64,000 nucleotides of DNA, from the NCBI GenBank assembly GCA_945863875.1, contig CAMBBS010000002.1:1-64000 (forward strand), given 5' to 3'. The first letter of the stretch is position 1. Every line of letters starts with the position of its first letter. This document shows positions 39,655 to 48,377 of the stretch, one piece after another. A program made the position numbers and the translations under genes. The notes beneath the pieces are model-generated. The model saw nothing but the letters and a program-made list of their open reading frames with translations. It did no database searches and had not been told where the DNA came from. This stretch comes from Desulfopila aestuarii DSM 18488 (GTDB lineage: Bacteria > Desulfobacterota > Desulfobulbia > Desulfobulbales > Desulfocapsaceae).

Positions 39655-40881
39655 CTAAAACCTGTAATTCATGCCGACGCTGAGGAGAAATGCCGAAGCA
39701 TTGGTGAATTCACCATTGATTCTCCCATCCTCACTTACCGCCTCACGGGATTCTTTATAGTCGTAGAGAGCTGCAACACCGACATCCATCTTGTCACTTA
39801 CCTTATACTGTGCACCAAGTGAATAGATCCAGGCATCGGAATCAGGCAGTTCAAAGCTGATAGTTTCTGTCGGAACCGGGGTTTCATCATAGGCAAAGCC
39901 GCCCATAAGCGTCCAGGTATCGTTCAAGGCATAGGTCAGGCCGATACGAAAGGCGTTAGCATCGTCCCAGTCTTTGGGAAGGGGGTCTTCAAATGAAGCC
40001 ATGGCCGCAGGAGTGAAATCAAAATCAAGGTCGTCATATTTCGACCAGAAGGTTCTGTCCCAGGTAAGCTCCACGTTCAAATTCTCCAACACATCGTAGG
40101 CAACCGAAAGAGCAACGACTGCGGGGACCGGAACAGAGACTTTCGCACCGAAAGTGCCGATTCTGCCGAATTGGTTCAGCACAGCCTCGTCTTTAAAATC
40201 GAGATCAACATGGGAGCGATAGGTAGCCGAGATATTCAGAGCATCAACAGGTTTTACGGCGAGGGCCACATTCCAGCCCCATTCCGTCGTATCTCCTTCC
40301 ATCTCCCGTGACAGCGGACGATAAACACCCGGAGCCACCTGAACCATACCATCGCTCTCCACCGTGGCATCGGCATACAGCATCCGTATACCGCCGGAAA
40401 TGGAGACCATATTTTTAAAACTGTAGGCGACAGTGGGGTTCGCCTCAATGACCGCAAGTGAGAATTCTTCGGCAAACGTTTTCGGGAAAGGATCCTTCCA
40501 GCGTTTGGACAAACCGGCGGGTGCAGTTATGGACATACCAAAGCGCGTACCACCGTAAGAGGGAGAAACGAAAAACCCGGTGGGTACAAAGAAATTTTCT
40601 TCCTCTGAACTCCCGTCAAGCGTGGCAGCACGGGCATCTTCATAATCGATTTCAGAAAGAAAAATGTAGGTGGCGTCAACCTCCAGATGATAGCGATCTT
40701 CCAGCCAGGCCATATTGGCGGGGTTATAATAGGCGGTGTCGGCTCGGGTGGATGATGCGATGTTCGCACCGGCCTTGGCCGTTGAATCAACCGACTGCTC
40801 CGGGATACGCCATCCGGATGCCAATGCGGACCCCGCAACAAATAATGATGCCAGGGCCAATACAGAAATCTTTTTCTTCAT
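39655..40881 (-). CDS. FadL/OmpP1/TodX-type outer membrane transport protein
   Basis: A 408-residue outer membrane beta-barrel. A signal peptide MKKKISVLALASLFVAGSALA is followed by the family N-terminus SGWRIPEQSVDSTAKAGANIASSTRADTAYYNPANMAWL, which forms the hatch, and a barrel with alternating strands ending in LLSVGMNYRF. FadL-type channels import long-chain fatty acids or hydrophobic compounds. The neighbouring acyl-CoA genes support a fatty-acid role. GAGGGGAGAAAAGG precedes the ATG. Confidence 0.9.
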   Translation of the reverse strand: MKKKISVLALASLFVAGSALASGWRIPEQSVDSTAKAGANIASSTRADTAYYNPANMAWLEDRYHLEVDATYIFLSEIDYEDARAATLDGSSEEENFFVPTGFFVSPSYGGTRFGMSITAPAGLSKRWKDPFPKTFAEEFSLAVIEANPTVAYSFKNMVSISGGIRMLYADATVESDGMVQVAPGVYRPLSREMEGDTTEWGWNVALAVKPVDALNISATYRSHVDLDFKDEAVLNQFGRIGTFGAKVSVPVPAVVALSVAYDVLENLNVELTWDRTFWSKYDDLDFDFTPAAMASFEDPLPKDWDDANAFRIGLTYALNDTWTLMGGFAYDETPVPTETISFELPDSDAWIYSLGAQYKVSDKMDVGVAALYDYKESREAVSEDGRINGEFTNASAFLLSVGMNYRF

Positions 40882-41096
40882 ACCTTTTCTCCCCTCGGTC
40901 TTGAAAATTACTCAGATCTGCCAACCGCGCCGACAGACGCCTCATACCCTCTATTTCACAGAATCTTCTGGAAAAGAATTCCCCCTCCAACAACCCACAT
41001 TACATCTTACGTTCAGGTAAACCGCCACGACGAGGTTTATCTTTGTCAACTTCCCTTCGCTTGTAATATATAACTACAATGAATGTCAACCGTAAA

Positions 41097-41519
41097 TCAT
41101 ACTGGCTCGATTTGACGCAGTTTTTCTATCTGCTGCAGCATCTCCCCTTCCATCGATACCGCCCGGCCGCTTTTGTCGGCTATGACAAAGGTGATAAGCG
41201 CATCGGCGGCCACTTTTCGCGATTCTTTCAGAAGAATTTTCTGTTGCAGAACAACACTTCTCTTGCCGATTTTTTCAACATCGGTGGTCACAAGCAGCGT
41301 CTCGCCAACCGGTACGGCCAGGCGATAATTGACATTGATATTAACCACCAGAAAGATGATCCCCTGGGCCGCCCATCTTTTCAGATCGATTTTTGATTCC
41401 AGCTGGGCCCATCGGTCTTCTTCAAAAAACTCCAGATACCTGGCGTTATTCACATGACCATAAAAATCGGCGTGATACCCACGTACCTTTATTTCCGTCA
41501 AATATTGCACCCCGTTCAT
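41097..41519 (-). CDS. acyl-CoA thioesterase (4HBT, YbgC-like)
   Basis: A 140-residue hotdog-fold protein. It carries the 4-hydroxybenzoyl-CoA thioesterase motif YHADFYGHVNNARYLEFFEEDRW and the later VTTDVEKIGKRSVVLQQKI. The ATG at 41519 is chosen; the track's start is a TTG that overlaps the SCP2 stop. It hydrolyses acyl-CoA thioesters; chain specificity is unknown. It is the last gene of the SCP2-Etf operon. Confidence 0.87.
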   Translation of the reverse strand: MNGVQYLTEIKVRGYHADFYGHVNNARYLEFFEEDRWAQLESKIDLKRWAAQGIIFLVVNINVNYRLAVPVGETLLVTTDVEKIGKRSVVLQQKILLKESRKVAADALITFVIADKSGRAVSMEGEMLQQIEKLRQIEPV

Positions 41520-41545
41520 TGCATCACTCTCACCACTCAGATTAT

Positions 41546-41857
41546 TCAACCGTCTTTGCCGAAGCTGCGTAAAAAATCCTGCAGCGCACCTGGATTGTTC
41601 GACTTAATGGTTCCGGCCATGAAATCCTTCATCCCCGGTCGGTAATTATCTTCCCAGATCTTCAGAAAAAATTCCGGGCTGGTCTTGCAGACACAGTCGG
41701 CATTGTCGACAGTACGGCCGTCACTGACCACGCAGCTGTCCGCGCTGCATTGCACCGATTTTTTCAGATCTCCCAGCGAAAAATAAAAACTCGTCGGTTT
41801 TGCAAAAACTCCGCCAACAAAAGATTCGGGAAGTCTGTTGAATATTGCCTCCAGCAT
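41546..41857 (-). CDS. SCP2 sterol-binding domain protein
   Basis: A 103-residue single-domain protein with the SCP2 pattern: YFSLGDLKKSVQCSADSCVVSDGRTVDNADCVCKTSPEFFLKI and MKDFMAGTIKSNNPGALQDFLRSF. SCP2 domains bind lipids or acyl-CoA. It sits 24 bp after etfA, next to the thioesterase, so it probably handles acyl chains. Confidence 0.83.
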   Translation of the reverse strand: MLEAIFNRLPESFVGGVFAKPTSFYFSLGDLKKSVQCSADSCVVSDGRTVDNADCVCKTSPEFFLKIWEDNYRPGMKDFMAGTIKSNNPGALQDFLRSFGKDG

Positions 41858-41880
41858 AGCCTGCTCCTTTTGCCTCGTGC

Positions 41881-42798
41881 CTATAAAGCCTGGATCTTTT
41901 CAGTAAGAAGAGGGACAAACTGCTTCAGATCCGCGACCACCAGCACATCGGCCACATCGCCGATGGGTGCATCCTTATCGGTATTGACGGCAACGATAAA
42001 TTCCGACTTCTTCATGCCGGCAAGATGCTGGATAGCCCCGGAAATACCGCAGGCAATATACAGTTTTGGGGCCACTGTCTGTCCCGTCGTGCCGACCTGA
42101 CGATTATGCTCGACCCACTCGGAATCGACCACCGGTCGGCTGGCGCCGTATTCCCCGCCAAGGGCCTTGGCCAGAGCGGCGATCATCGCCACATTTTCCG
42201 GCTTGCCGATACCCCGCCCGGCACTGACGATGATCTTGGCCTTGCCTAAATCGACGCCGCCGATTTCCGCCTGCTCGTAGCCGGTAAAACGAACCTTGCC
42301 GCCAGCCTCGACCCTGATAGGCTCAACGGTTGGCGCAGCGGTCGGCTCCTCGGCCAGACCGAAGGCCCCGGCCTGCAGGGTCACCACCGTCTTTGCCGTT
42401 TTCACCGTCACATCCCTGCGCAGTTTGGCATTGCAGACGGGGACGACCATGGTGCCGTCAACCACGTCGACCACTTCGGAAATCTGCGCCGCCTTCATGG
42501 CAAAGGCAATACGCGGCGCGAGATCCCAGCCATAGGAGGAGTGGGAGAAGACGACCATGTCCGCCTGCTCTTTGGCCACAACGTCGAGGATCAGCTGTTT
42601 ATGTGCATCCGGATTGTATTCACCGACAGCGGTCGCATCGGCCAGATAGAGTTTACCGGCGAACCGCGGCAGGGCGCTGTCGCTGCCGACGAGTACCATT
42701 GCCGTCTCGGCGGCCATTTTCTCGGCAAAGGCCATCAGTTCATAACAGCTTCCAAGCAGTTTTCCTTCTCTACTTTCAGCAATAAGCAATATTTTCAT
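41881..42798 (-). CDS. etfA: electron transfer flavoprotein alpha subunit
   Basis: A 305-residue protein ending with the ETF-alpha FAD-binding region: VSAGRGIGKPENVAMIAALAKALGGEYGASRPVVDSEWVEHNRQVGTTGQTVAPKLYIACGISGAIQHLAGMKKSEFIVAVNTDKDAPI. It forms the ETF dimer with EtfB, accepting electrons from acyl-CoA dehydrogenases. The length is the short bacterial type without an added ferredoxin domain. It directly follows etfB. Confidence 0.95.
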   Translation of the reverse strand: MKILLIAESREGKLLGSCYELMAFAEKMAAETAMVLVGSDSALPRFAGKLYLADATAVGEYNPDAHKQLILDVVAKEQADMVVFSHSSYGWDLAPRIAFAMKAAQISEVVDVVDGTMVVPVCNAKLRRDVTVKTAKTVVTLQAGAFGLAEEPTAAPTVEPIRVEAGGKVRFTGYEQAEIGGVDLGKAKIIVSAGRGIGKPENVAMIAALAKALGGEYGASRPVVDSEWVEHNRQVGTTGQTVAPKLYIACGISGAIQHLAGMKKSEFIVAVNTDKDAPIGDVADVLVVADLKQFVPLLTEKIQAL

Positions 42799-42812
42799 TA
42801 TCGTCTCCTCCC

Positions 42813-43586
42813 CTAGCTCAAAACAGCGGTTTTTTCTTTCAAGATCTTGATCAACTGATCAGCCAATGCCGCGGCGTCTCCCTCAAGAACCAGCCCACCG
42901 CCTTTCTTTTCCGGAAAGTACATTTTGGCGGTTTCCTGCCGGGCCTCGACTTTTAAGAGCTCCTGCACCGGAGTGGAAAGCAGCTCTTTTTTCTTCGCCT
43001 TCATGATATTGGGCAGGGTCGGATAGCGCGGGGTATTCAGCCCCAGCTGACAGGTGATAACCGCAGGCGCGTTCACGCTGACACAGGCTTTGATACCTCC
43101 TTCGAGTTCGCGTTTAACATCAACGACGCCATCCTTAAAGGCAAAACGAACCACGGTGGTAATCCCCGGTATGCCGAGCATTTCGGCGACTAAAATTCCC
43201 ACCTGGGCGCTGCCCCGGTCCTGGGACTGCATGCCGGTGAAGATCAGGTCAAAATTTTTATCCTTGGCATATTCAGCGATGATACCGGCAATCTGATACG
43301 GTTCCTTGCCGCTGACCTCCTCATCGGTGATATGCGCGCCCCGGTCACAGCCCATCGCCAGGGCCTTTTTCATGGTTTCCTTGACCTTCTCGGAGCCGAT
43401 ACACAGAACCGTCAGGTCGCCATCTTTCTCCTGTTCTTTCAACTGAACCGCCTGCTCGACGGCGTATTCGTCGTATTCATTCATTCGCCAGGCCAGATCG
43501 GTTTTCGCATACCAGGTACCCCCGGCATCGACCTTGAATTTAGATTCCATATCGGGAACCTGTTTTATGCAAACGAGAATTTTCAT
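42813..43586 (-). CDS. etfB: electron transfer flavoprotein beta subunit
   Basis: A 257-residue EtfB starting MKILVCIKQVPD after a GGAGGAAAA site; the track's start is 24 codons upstream and lies inside the preceding gene. It shows NEYDEYAVEQAVQLKE, the AMP/FAD-site region DLIFTGMQSQDRGSAQVG and VREL-like VDVKRELEGG. It pairs with EtfA. It lies between the ETF:quinone oxidoreductase gene and etfA, which supports a link from acyl-CoA dehydrogenase to the membrane. Confidence 0.94.
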   Translation of the reverse strand: MKILVCIKQVPDMESKFKVDAGGTWYAKTDLAWRMNEYDEYAVEQAVQLKEQEKDGDLTVLCIGSEKVKETMKKALAMGCDRGAHITDEEVSGKEPYQIAGIIAEYAKDKNFDLIFTGMQSQDRGSAQVGILVAEMLGIPGITTVVRFAFKDGVVDVKRELEGGIKACVSVNAPAVITCQLGLNTPRYPTLPNIMKAKKKELLSTPVQELLKVEARQETAKMYFPEKKGGGLVLEGDAAALADQLIKILKEKTAVLS

Positions 43587-43626
43587 ACTTTTCCTCCGGT
43601 AGTCATGGATATTATTTTTACGTTCC

Positions 43627-45612
43627 TCAAACGATTCTTTCGGCAAGGATCTCGGCAATATCCCTCGGTTTCAGTGTCTCTTCCACCTCGGCGCCCTTCA
43701 CCCCATCTTCAAACATGGTCAGGCAAAACGGACAGTTGGACAGCAGGGTTGCCGCCCCGGTCTCGGCGGCCATTTTCACCCGCTTGATGTTTATCCGTTC
43801 GCCGATTTTCTCCTCGGCGAGAATCCGCCCGCCACCGGCGCTGCAGCAGAATGCCTCGGCCCGGTTCTTCTCCATCTCCACCAGCCTACCGCCGGCCGCC
43901 TTGATAAGCGCTCTCGGGGCATCATAGATATCATTGTGCCGTCCAAGATAACAGGAGTCATGGTAGGTGCAGGAAAGTTCCCGGGCATCGATGCGCAGCT
44001 TGCCGGAAGCAAGGAGTTTTTCCAGAAAGACGAGGTAGGTTTCCACTTCGACGTTCAGGCCTAAATCGCGGTAGTCTTTTTCCAGGGTATTGAAACAGTG
44101 CGGACAGGTGGTGACGATTTTTTTGACCCCATAGGATTTTATCACCTCGATATTCTCGACGGCCAGGCTCTGGTAGAGATACTCGTTGCCCATCTTGCGC
44201 ATCGGCTCGCCACAGCATTTTTCTTCCTTGCCGAGAATACCGACTTTTACCCCGGCGGCCTGACAGAGCTTGATAAAACTCTTGGCAACGGCGATATTGC
44301 GCTTGTCAAAGGAGGCGTAGCAGCCGACAAAATAGAGCACATCGACCTCGGCATCCTCGGCCAGCGGCTTGATGCCCAGCTCCGCCGCCCAGTCGGCCCG
44401 TTCGGCGTAACCGATGCCGAGCGGATTACCGTTTACCTCGGTTGCCTCCATGGCGGTCATCACTTCCTCGCCCGGGAATTCCCCTTCCATAAGGACCATG
44501 GCCCGGCGACAGTCAATAATCTTGTTCACATGTTCAATAGCCGCGGGACAGATTTCCTGACAGGCCCGGCAGGTGGTGCAGGCCCAGAGGACATCTTTAC
44601 CAAAGGTGTCGATCAGGCTGGCTTCAGGGTTGTTGAAGGCGACCTCGCCCAGTTGATTGACTACCTTCATCGGCGAAAGCGGCTTGCCGGTATTAAAGGC
44701 CGGGCAGCGATCCTGGCAGCGCATGCACAGGGTACAGGCATCCGCATCGAAGATATCTTTCCAGGTCATTTGCTTTACCTGGGTGGTTCCGAAGGTCTCG
44801 ACATCCTCATTTTCCATATCGATATTGACGAGCTTGCCCTTGGGCCCGAGATCATCAAAGAGATAATTGGTACTGGTGGTGAAAATATGTCTGAATTTGG
44901 TCAAGGGAATGAGGACAAAAAAGCCCATGACGAGCAGAAGATGGAACCACCAGATCACCTTGTGCAGTGCCCGCAGGCCACCCTCGCCCATGCCGGAGAT
45001 GGTGTTCGCCACCAGAAGGCCGATCGGCGACCAGAAAGACAGCGGTGTACCGAGCTCGGTGACGGCTATCCGCGCCCCTTCGACAAGAAAGCCGGTAAAG
45101 AGAATGGCGAGAAGCAGCGCATGCATGATTGCGTCATCATTTCTCGTCTCCAGGCCTTCCGGGGCAAAAAAATAACGCCGGACCAGCAGACCGGCCAGCA
45201 TCACGATACAGACCAGGCCGGCAACATCAAGTATGATCGAAAACAGCAGGTAAAAGGTGCCTTTCAAAAACTTTACATCAAACAGCAGATCGGTAAAATC
45301 GGCCTGGATAACGATAAGGGTCGTGCCGATAAACAGCAGGCCGAATCCCCAGAAAAAGAGGCCATGCAGTAGACCCGGCCAGCGGACCCTGGCCACCTTT
45401 TTCTGCAGCAGGACGTTTTCCACCATATGGCGAATCCGTTTGCCCAGATGATCGGTTCGGTTTAGCGGCAGACCTTGTTTGTACACCTTGACTCTCTGCA
45501 GAAATCCTCGCACCAAGAGCCCGATTGCGGCAAAGGCGAACAGGTACATGGGCACGAGAGTTTCTGCGCCATGGCCGACATTCCAGTAAATTTCTCGAGT
45601 AAATTCCATCAT
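43627..45612 (-). CDS. membrane iron-sulfur ETF:quinone oxidoreductase (EMO/DUF224 type)
   Basis: A 661-residue protein. The N-terminal about 260 residues form a NarI-like heme b membrane domain with five or six helices. Then two [4Fe-4S] motifs follow (CTLCMRCQDRCP and CTTCRACQEICP), and two HdrD-type CCG domains (VGCYASFDKRN...EKCCGEP and DSCYLGRHND...CCSAGGG). This is the DUF224 protein proposed in syntrophs and sulfate reducers to carry electrons from EtfAB to menaquinone. The downstream etfBA genes fit that role. Confidence 0.88.
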   Translation of the reverse strand: MMEFTREIYWNVGHGAETLVPMYLFAFAAIGLLVRGFLQRVKVYKQGLPLNRTDHLGKRIRHMVENVLLQKKVARVRWPGLLHGLFFWGFGLLFIGTTLIVIQADFTDLLFDVKFLKGTFYLLFSIILDVAGLVCIVMLAGLLVRRYFFAPEGLETRNDDAIMHALLLAILFTGFLVEGARIAVTELGTPLSFWSPIGLLVANTISGMGEGGLRALHKVIWWFHLLLVMGFFVLIPLTKFRHIFTTSTNYLFDDLGPKGKLVNIDMENEDVETFGTTQVKQMTWKDIFDADACTLCMRCQDRCPAFNTGKPLSPMKVVNQLGEVAFNNPEASLIDTFGKDVLWACTTCRACQEICPAAIEHVNKIIDCRRAMVLMEGEFPGEEVMTAMEATEVNGNPLGIGYAERADWAAELGIKPLAEDAEVDVLYFVGCYASFDKRNIAVAKSFIKLCQAAGVKVGILGKEEKCCGEPMRKMGNEYLYQSLAVENIEVIKSYGVKKIVTTCPHCFNTLEKDYRDLGLNVEVETYLVFLEKLLASGKLRIDARELSCTYHDSCYLGRHNDIYDAPRALIKAAGGRLVEMEKNRAEAFCCSAGGGRILAEEKIGERINIKRVKMAAETGAATLLSNCPFCLTMFEDGVKGAEVEETLKPRDIAEILAERIV

Positions 45613-45640
45613 CTTCTCCAGTAACAGTGGCTGCTTTTTC

Positions 45641-46786
45641 TCATCGTGTCAGTGCGCTGCCGATAACCAGACGCTGCACTTCACTGGTCCCTTCATAAAT
45701 TTCGGTAATTTTCGCGTCCCGCATCATCCGCTCTACGGGAAAATCCCGCGTATAACCGTAACCGCCGAGGATCTGCACGGCCTGGGTCGTCACCCGCATG
45801 GCCGTCTCGCTGGCCATCAGTTTGGCCATGGCCGACTGCTGGGAATAGGACAGGCCGTTACTCGCGCGGTAGGCGGCGTTGTAGACGAGCAATCTTGACG
45901 CCTCTATCTGGGTGGCCATATCGGCCAGCTGAAACTGCACACCTTGAAAGCGGCCGATCGCGGTACCGAACTGCTGCCGCTCTTTCGCATAGTTGACGGC
46001 AGCGTCCAGTGCCCCCTGGGCAATCCCCAGGGCCTGGGAGGCGATACCGATGCGACCTCCATCGAGAGTCTTCATGGCCACCTTAAACCCCTCGCCTTCC
46101 CGGCCGAGCAGGTTGGCCGCGGGAATTCGGCAATCCTGAAAAATGAGTTCCATGGTAGGAGAGGAGCGAATGCCCATCTTCTGCTCTTTTTTACCAAAGG
46201 AAAAGCCTGCCGTGCCTTTTTCGACGATAAAAGCACTGATGCCGTGATGTTTCTTGGCATCCTTATCCGTCCTGGCAAAAACGATATAGACCTCCGCCTC
46301 GCCGGCATTGGTGATGAATATTTTTGTGCCGTTCAGAATCCAGGAATCACCATCGCTGACCGCCGTGGTCCTGGTCCCTCCGGCGTCCGAGCCGGCGGAG
46401 GGTTCGGTCAACCCAAAGGCGCCCATTTTCCGACCTTCGGCCAGGGGAACGAGGAACTGTTGTTTTTGTGTCTCGCTGCCAAAGAGATAGATCGGATTGG
46501 AACCAAGAGATAAATGGGCGGAAAGGGTTACTCCTGTGGAGGCACAGACCCTCGACAATTCTTCGACGGCGATGGCGTAGCTGATATAGTCGGCACCCGC
46601 ACCACCATATTCCTCTGGAAAAACAATGCCCGTCAGGCCAAGCTCGGCGAGTCGGTCAAACATCAAACCGCGATCAAACCGCTCTTCTTCATCCCGTTCA
46701 GCGGCGGAGGGGGCGACTTCCTTCTCGGCGAAATCGCGGACCATGTCGCGCAGGAGACTCTGCTCTTCAGTGGGTTCAAAATTCAT
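45641..46786 (-). CDS. acyl-CoA dehydrogenase
   Basis: A 381-residue enzyme of normal length. It has the family signatures [19 protein letters not shown] and [36 protein letters not shown], with the catalytic-base Glu expected in the last stretch. It oxidises a short- or medium-chain acyl-CoA to the 2-enoyl-CoA and gives electrons to ETF. It is the first gene of the acyl-CoA/ETF operon, divergent from a MerR-type regulator. Confidence 0.93.
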   Translation of the reverse strand: MNFEPTEEQSLLRDMVRDFAEKEVAPSAAERDEEERFDRGLMFDRLAELGLTGIVFPEEYGGAGADYISYAIAVEELSRVCASTGVTLSAHLSLGSNPIYLFGSETQKQQFLVPLAEGRKMGAFGLTEPSAGSDAGGTRTTAVSDGDSWILNGTKIFITNAGEAEVYIVFARTDKDAKKHHGISAFIVEKGTAGFSFGKKEQKMGIRSSPTMELIFQDCRIPAANLLGREGEGFKVAMKTLDGGRIGIASQALGIAQGALDAAVNYAKERQQFGTAIGRFQGVQFQLADMATQIEASRLLVYNAAYRASNGLSYSQQSAMAKLMASETAMRVTTQAVQILGGYGYTRDFPVERMMRDAKITEIYEGTSEVQRLVIGSALTR

Positions 46787-46850
46787 ATTATATCCTCCAA
46801 CAAGGGATCGAGGCCTTCATACTCCACGTCCTGAATGTTTTGCATTCCCC

Positions 46851-46879
46851 TTTATAAATAATGTTTACGTTAAGGTCAA
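46851..46879 (-). promoter_or_regulatory. sigma-70 promoter of the acyl-CoA dehydrogenase operon
   Basis: On the minus strand TTGACC and TATAAA have a 17 bp spacer. The -35 box and spacer are covered by the operator-like sequence at 46864-46879, so a bound regulator could act directly on RNA polymerase. Confidence 0.65.
46864..46879. promoter_or_regulatory. LiuR-like MerR operator, copy 1
   Basis: TTTACGTTAAGGTCAA resembles the TTTACGT-N2-ACGTAAA type dyad reported for LiuR-like MerR regulators of branched-chain and fatty-acid genes. It overlaps the acyl-CoA dehydrogenase -35 box and spacer. A second near copy (13 of 16 bases equal) lies at 46990. Confidence 0.55.
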
Positions 46880-46989
46880 GTTTTTTCAGCCGCATTATCA
46901 AATCCTTCGCAAACCCCTATAACACTGCATTGTAATCTATTTTTTCATTTGACAGAGGCGGGGCCGACATGATACTTTGACGAAAACAT

Positions 46990-47005
46990 ATTACGTAAAG
47001 GTAAA
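46990..47005. promoter_or_regulatory. LiuR-like MerR operator, copy 2
   Basis: ATTACGTAAAGGTAAA lies in the spacer between TTGACG (46977-46982) and a weak TAAATG (47002), 19 bp apart, the long spacing typical of MerR-regulated promoters. This suggests autoregulation of the merR gene at 47117. Confidence 0.5.
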
Positions 47006-47116
47006 TGTTTTTTCTTCTCCGAAGAATAGATTCGGCGAAGAAGAGCAGACCGCGCCTGGCGGCCTTTGAAATGGAGCACCAGCCGCGCTCGCGGTTCTTA
47101 AACAAAGGATGACACC

Positions 47117-47524
47117 ATGAACAATCCCGTGTCCAAACTGGTACAGATTGGCGAATTAGCTAAGAGCCTCGGCATTACCACACGGACGATCCGCTACTAC
47201 GAAGAGATAGGCCTGATGGGTAAAAGTGAACGGCTCGGTGGCAGCACCCGCACCTATACGAATGACGACGTCCTCAGACTGAAATTCATCCTGAAACTGA
47301 AAACAATGGGAATCTCCCTGAAAGAGATTGAGCAACTCTCCGATATATTTGATATTAACGAGAGAGACTTCAACAAGATCACGCCAAAACTCATTGAGAT
47401 CCTCGACAATCACATCGCCAAAGTCGATGAAAAAATGGCCAACCTCTCCTCACTCCGCAAAGATATCGTCGAGTACCGCATACGCATGACCGAGTTCCTC
47501 ACCCACAACGGCAAGGAAAAATAA
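47117..47524 (+). CDS. MerR family transcriptional regulator (LiuR-like)
   Basis: A 135-residue regulator. A winged helix-turn-helix (QIGELAKSLGITTRTIRYYEEIGLM and RTYTNDDVLRLKFILKLKTMGISLKEI) is followed by a coiled-coil dimer helix (KVDEKMANLSSLRKDIVEYRIRMTE). No Cys-based metal site is present. Divergent location from an acyl-CoA dehydrogenase gene and the two operator-like sequences between them suggest control of acyl-CoA oxidation. It was chosen as the LiuR type by context and operator only. Confidence 0.82.
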   Translation: MNNPVSKLVQIGELAKSLGITTRTIRYYEEIGLMGKSERLGGSTRTYTNDDVLRLKFILKLKTMGISLKEIEQLSDIFDINERDFNKITPKLIEILDNHIAKVDEKMANLSSLRKDIVEYRIRMTEFLTHNGKEK

Positions 47525-47528
47525 AAAA

Positions 47529-47548
47529 GGCGGGCCAAGGGGGCCGCC
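47529..47548 (+). terminator. hairpin after merR
   Basis: GGCGGGCC and GGGCCGCC can pair with one mismatch around AAGG, just past the MerR stop codon and between convergent genes. The T-run is short (GTTTCTTC), so confidence is low. Confidence 0.4.
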
Positions 47549-47570
47549 AGGCGTTTCTTCAATGCCTGAC

Positions 47571-48029
47571 CTATTTCCTGCTTACCTGGGTTAAAAATCT
47601 ATCCAGCTGATTGGCAAAATTTTGCCGATCATTTTTATGTAACACCGGCGGGCCACCGGTATCTATTCCGGTGGCCCGCAGCGTCTCCATAAAATCTCTA
47701 ACACTCAAGCGTGCCCTGACATTCTCGGCAGAATACAGCTCGCCGCGTGGATTAAGCGCAGCACCTCCCTTTTCAATAACATTTGCGGCGAGCGGGATAT
47801 CTGCCGTGATAACCAGATCCCCGGCCACAAGTCTTTTGACGATCTCGTTGTCGGCGACATCCAGGCCGGCAACCACCCGAACGAAGGTTATATAGCGAGA
47901 AGAAGGGATTCGTACCGGTCGATTGGCCACCAGCGTCACCACTACCCTGGTACGTTCCGCCGCTTTGAATAAAATTTCTTTAATGACCACCGGACAGGCG
48001 TCGGCGTCCACCCAGATTTTCATCGTCAT
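47571..48029 (-). CDS. UPF0178 (YaiI/YqxD) family protein
   Basis: A 152-residue protein with the family features [60 protein letters not shown]. The pattern is a PIN-like Asp-rich fold, suspected nuclease, with no proven function. It lies downstream of the ABM gene on the same strand. Confidence 0.87.
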   Translation of the reverse strand: MTMKIWVDADACPVVIKEILFKAAERTRVVVTLVANRPVRIPSSRYITFVRVVAGLDVADNEIVKRLVAGDLVITADIPLAANVIEKGGAALNPRGELYSAENVRARLSVRDFMETLRATGIDTGGPPVLHKNDRQNFANQLDRFLTQVSRK

Positions 48030-48035
48030 CCAACT

Positions 48036-48341
48036 TTAAGCCCTTTCGAGCACCTTTACCGTTACCTTTTCGACAATATCCTTCACTTTCTTATGGTATG
48101 CCTGCATATGCGGCGCCGCCAGATGCGCCCGCAGAGCGTCCAGATCGTCCCACTTCTCAACTATTGTGACAACATCCGCGTTCAGTTCCTGTGCAGCCAG
48201 GCCTGTGGGGACGTCGACGGTCGGGGCATATTCTATACATCCTTGTTCCCCGAGGACATCGGCCATGTTGGCTTTAAAAATAGCTATGAATTCAGCAAGG
48301 TGACCTTCTTCAATCTGTATCGAGGCAATGACATGTATCAT
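48036..48341 (-). CDS. putative quinol monooxygenase (ABM domain)
   Basis: A 101-residue dimeric alpha/beta barrel protein: MIHVIASIQIEEGHLAEFIAIFKAN, GCIEYAPTVDV, VVTIVEKWDDLDALRAHLAAPHMQAYHKKV. This fits the antibiotic biosynthesis monooxygenase/YgiN-like family. The function in this organism is unknown. It lies between the LTA-synthase-like and UPF0178 genes. Confidence 0.84.
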   Translation of the reverse strand: MIHVIASIQIEEGHLAEFIAIFKANMADVLGEQGCIEYAPTVDVPTGLAAQELNADVVTIVEKWDDLDALRAHLAAPHMQAYHKKVKDIVEKVTVKVLERA

Positions 48342-48377
48342 CTGATTCTTTCCTTTAGAATAACAGGTTGTTACACC

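Noticed and set aside
44098-45372. 424-residue plus-strand ORF
   Set aside because: Antisense to the membrane iron-sulfur ETF oxidoreductase, no recognisable domain.
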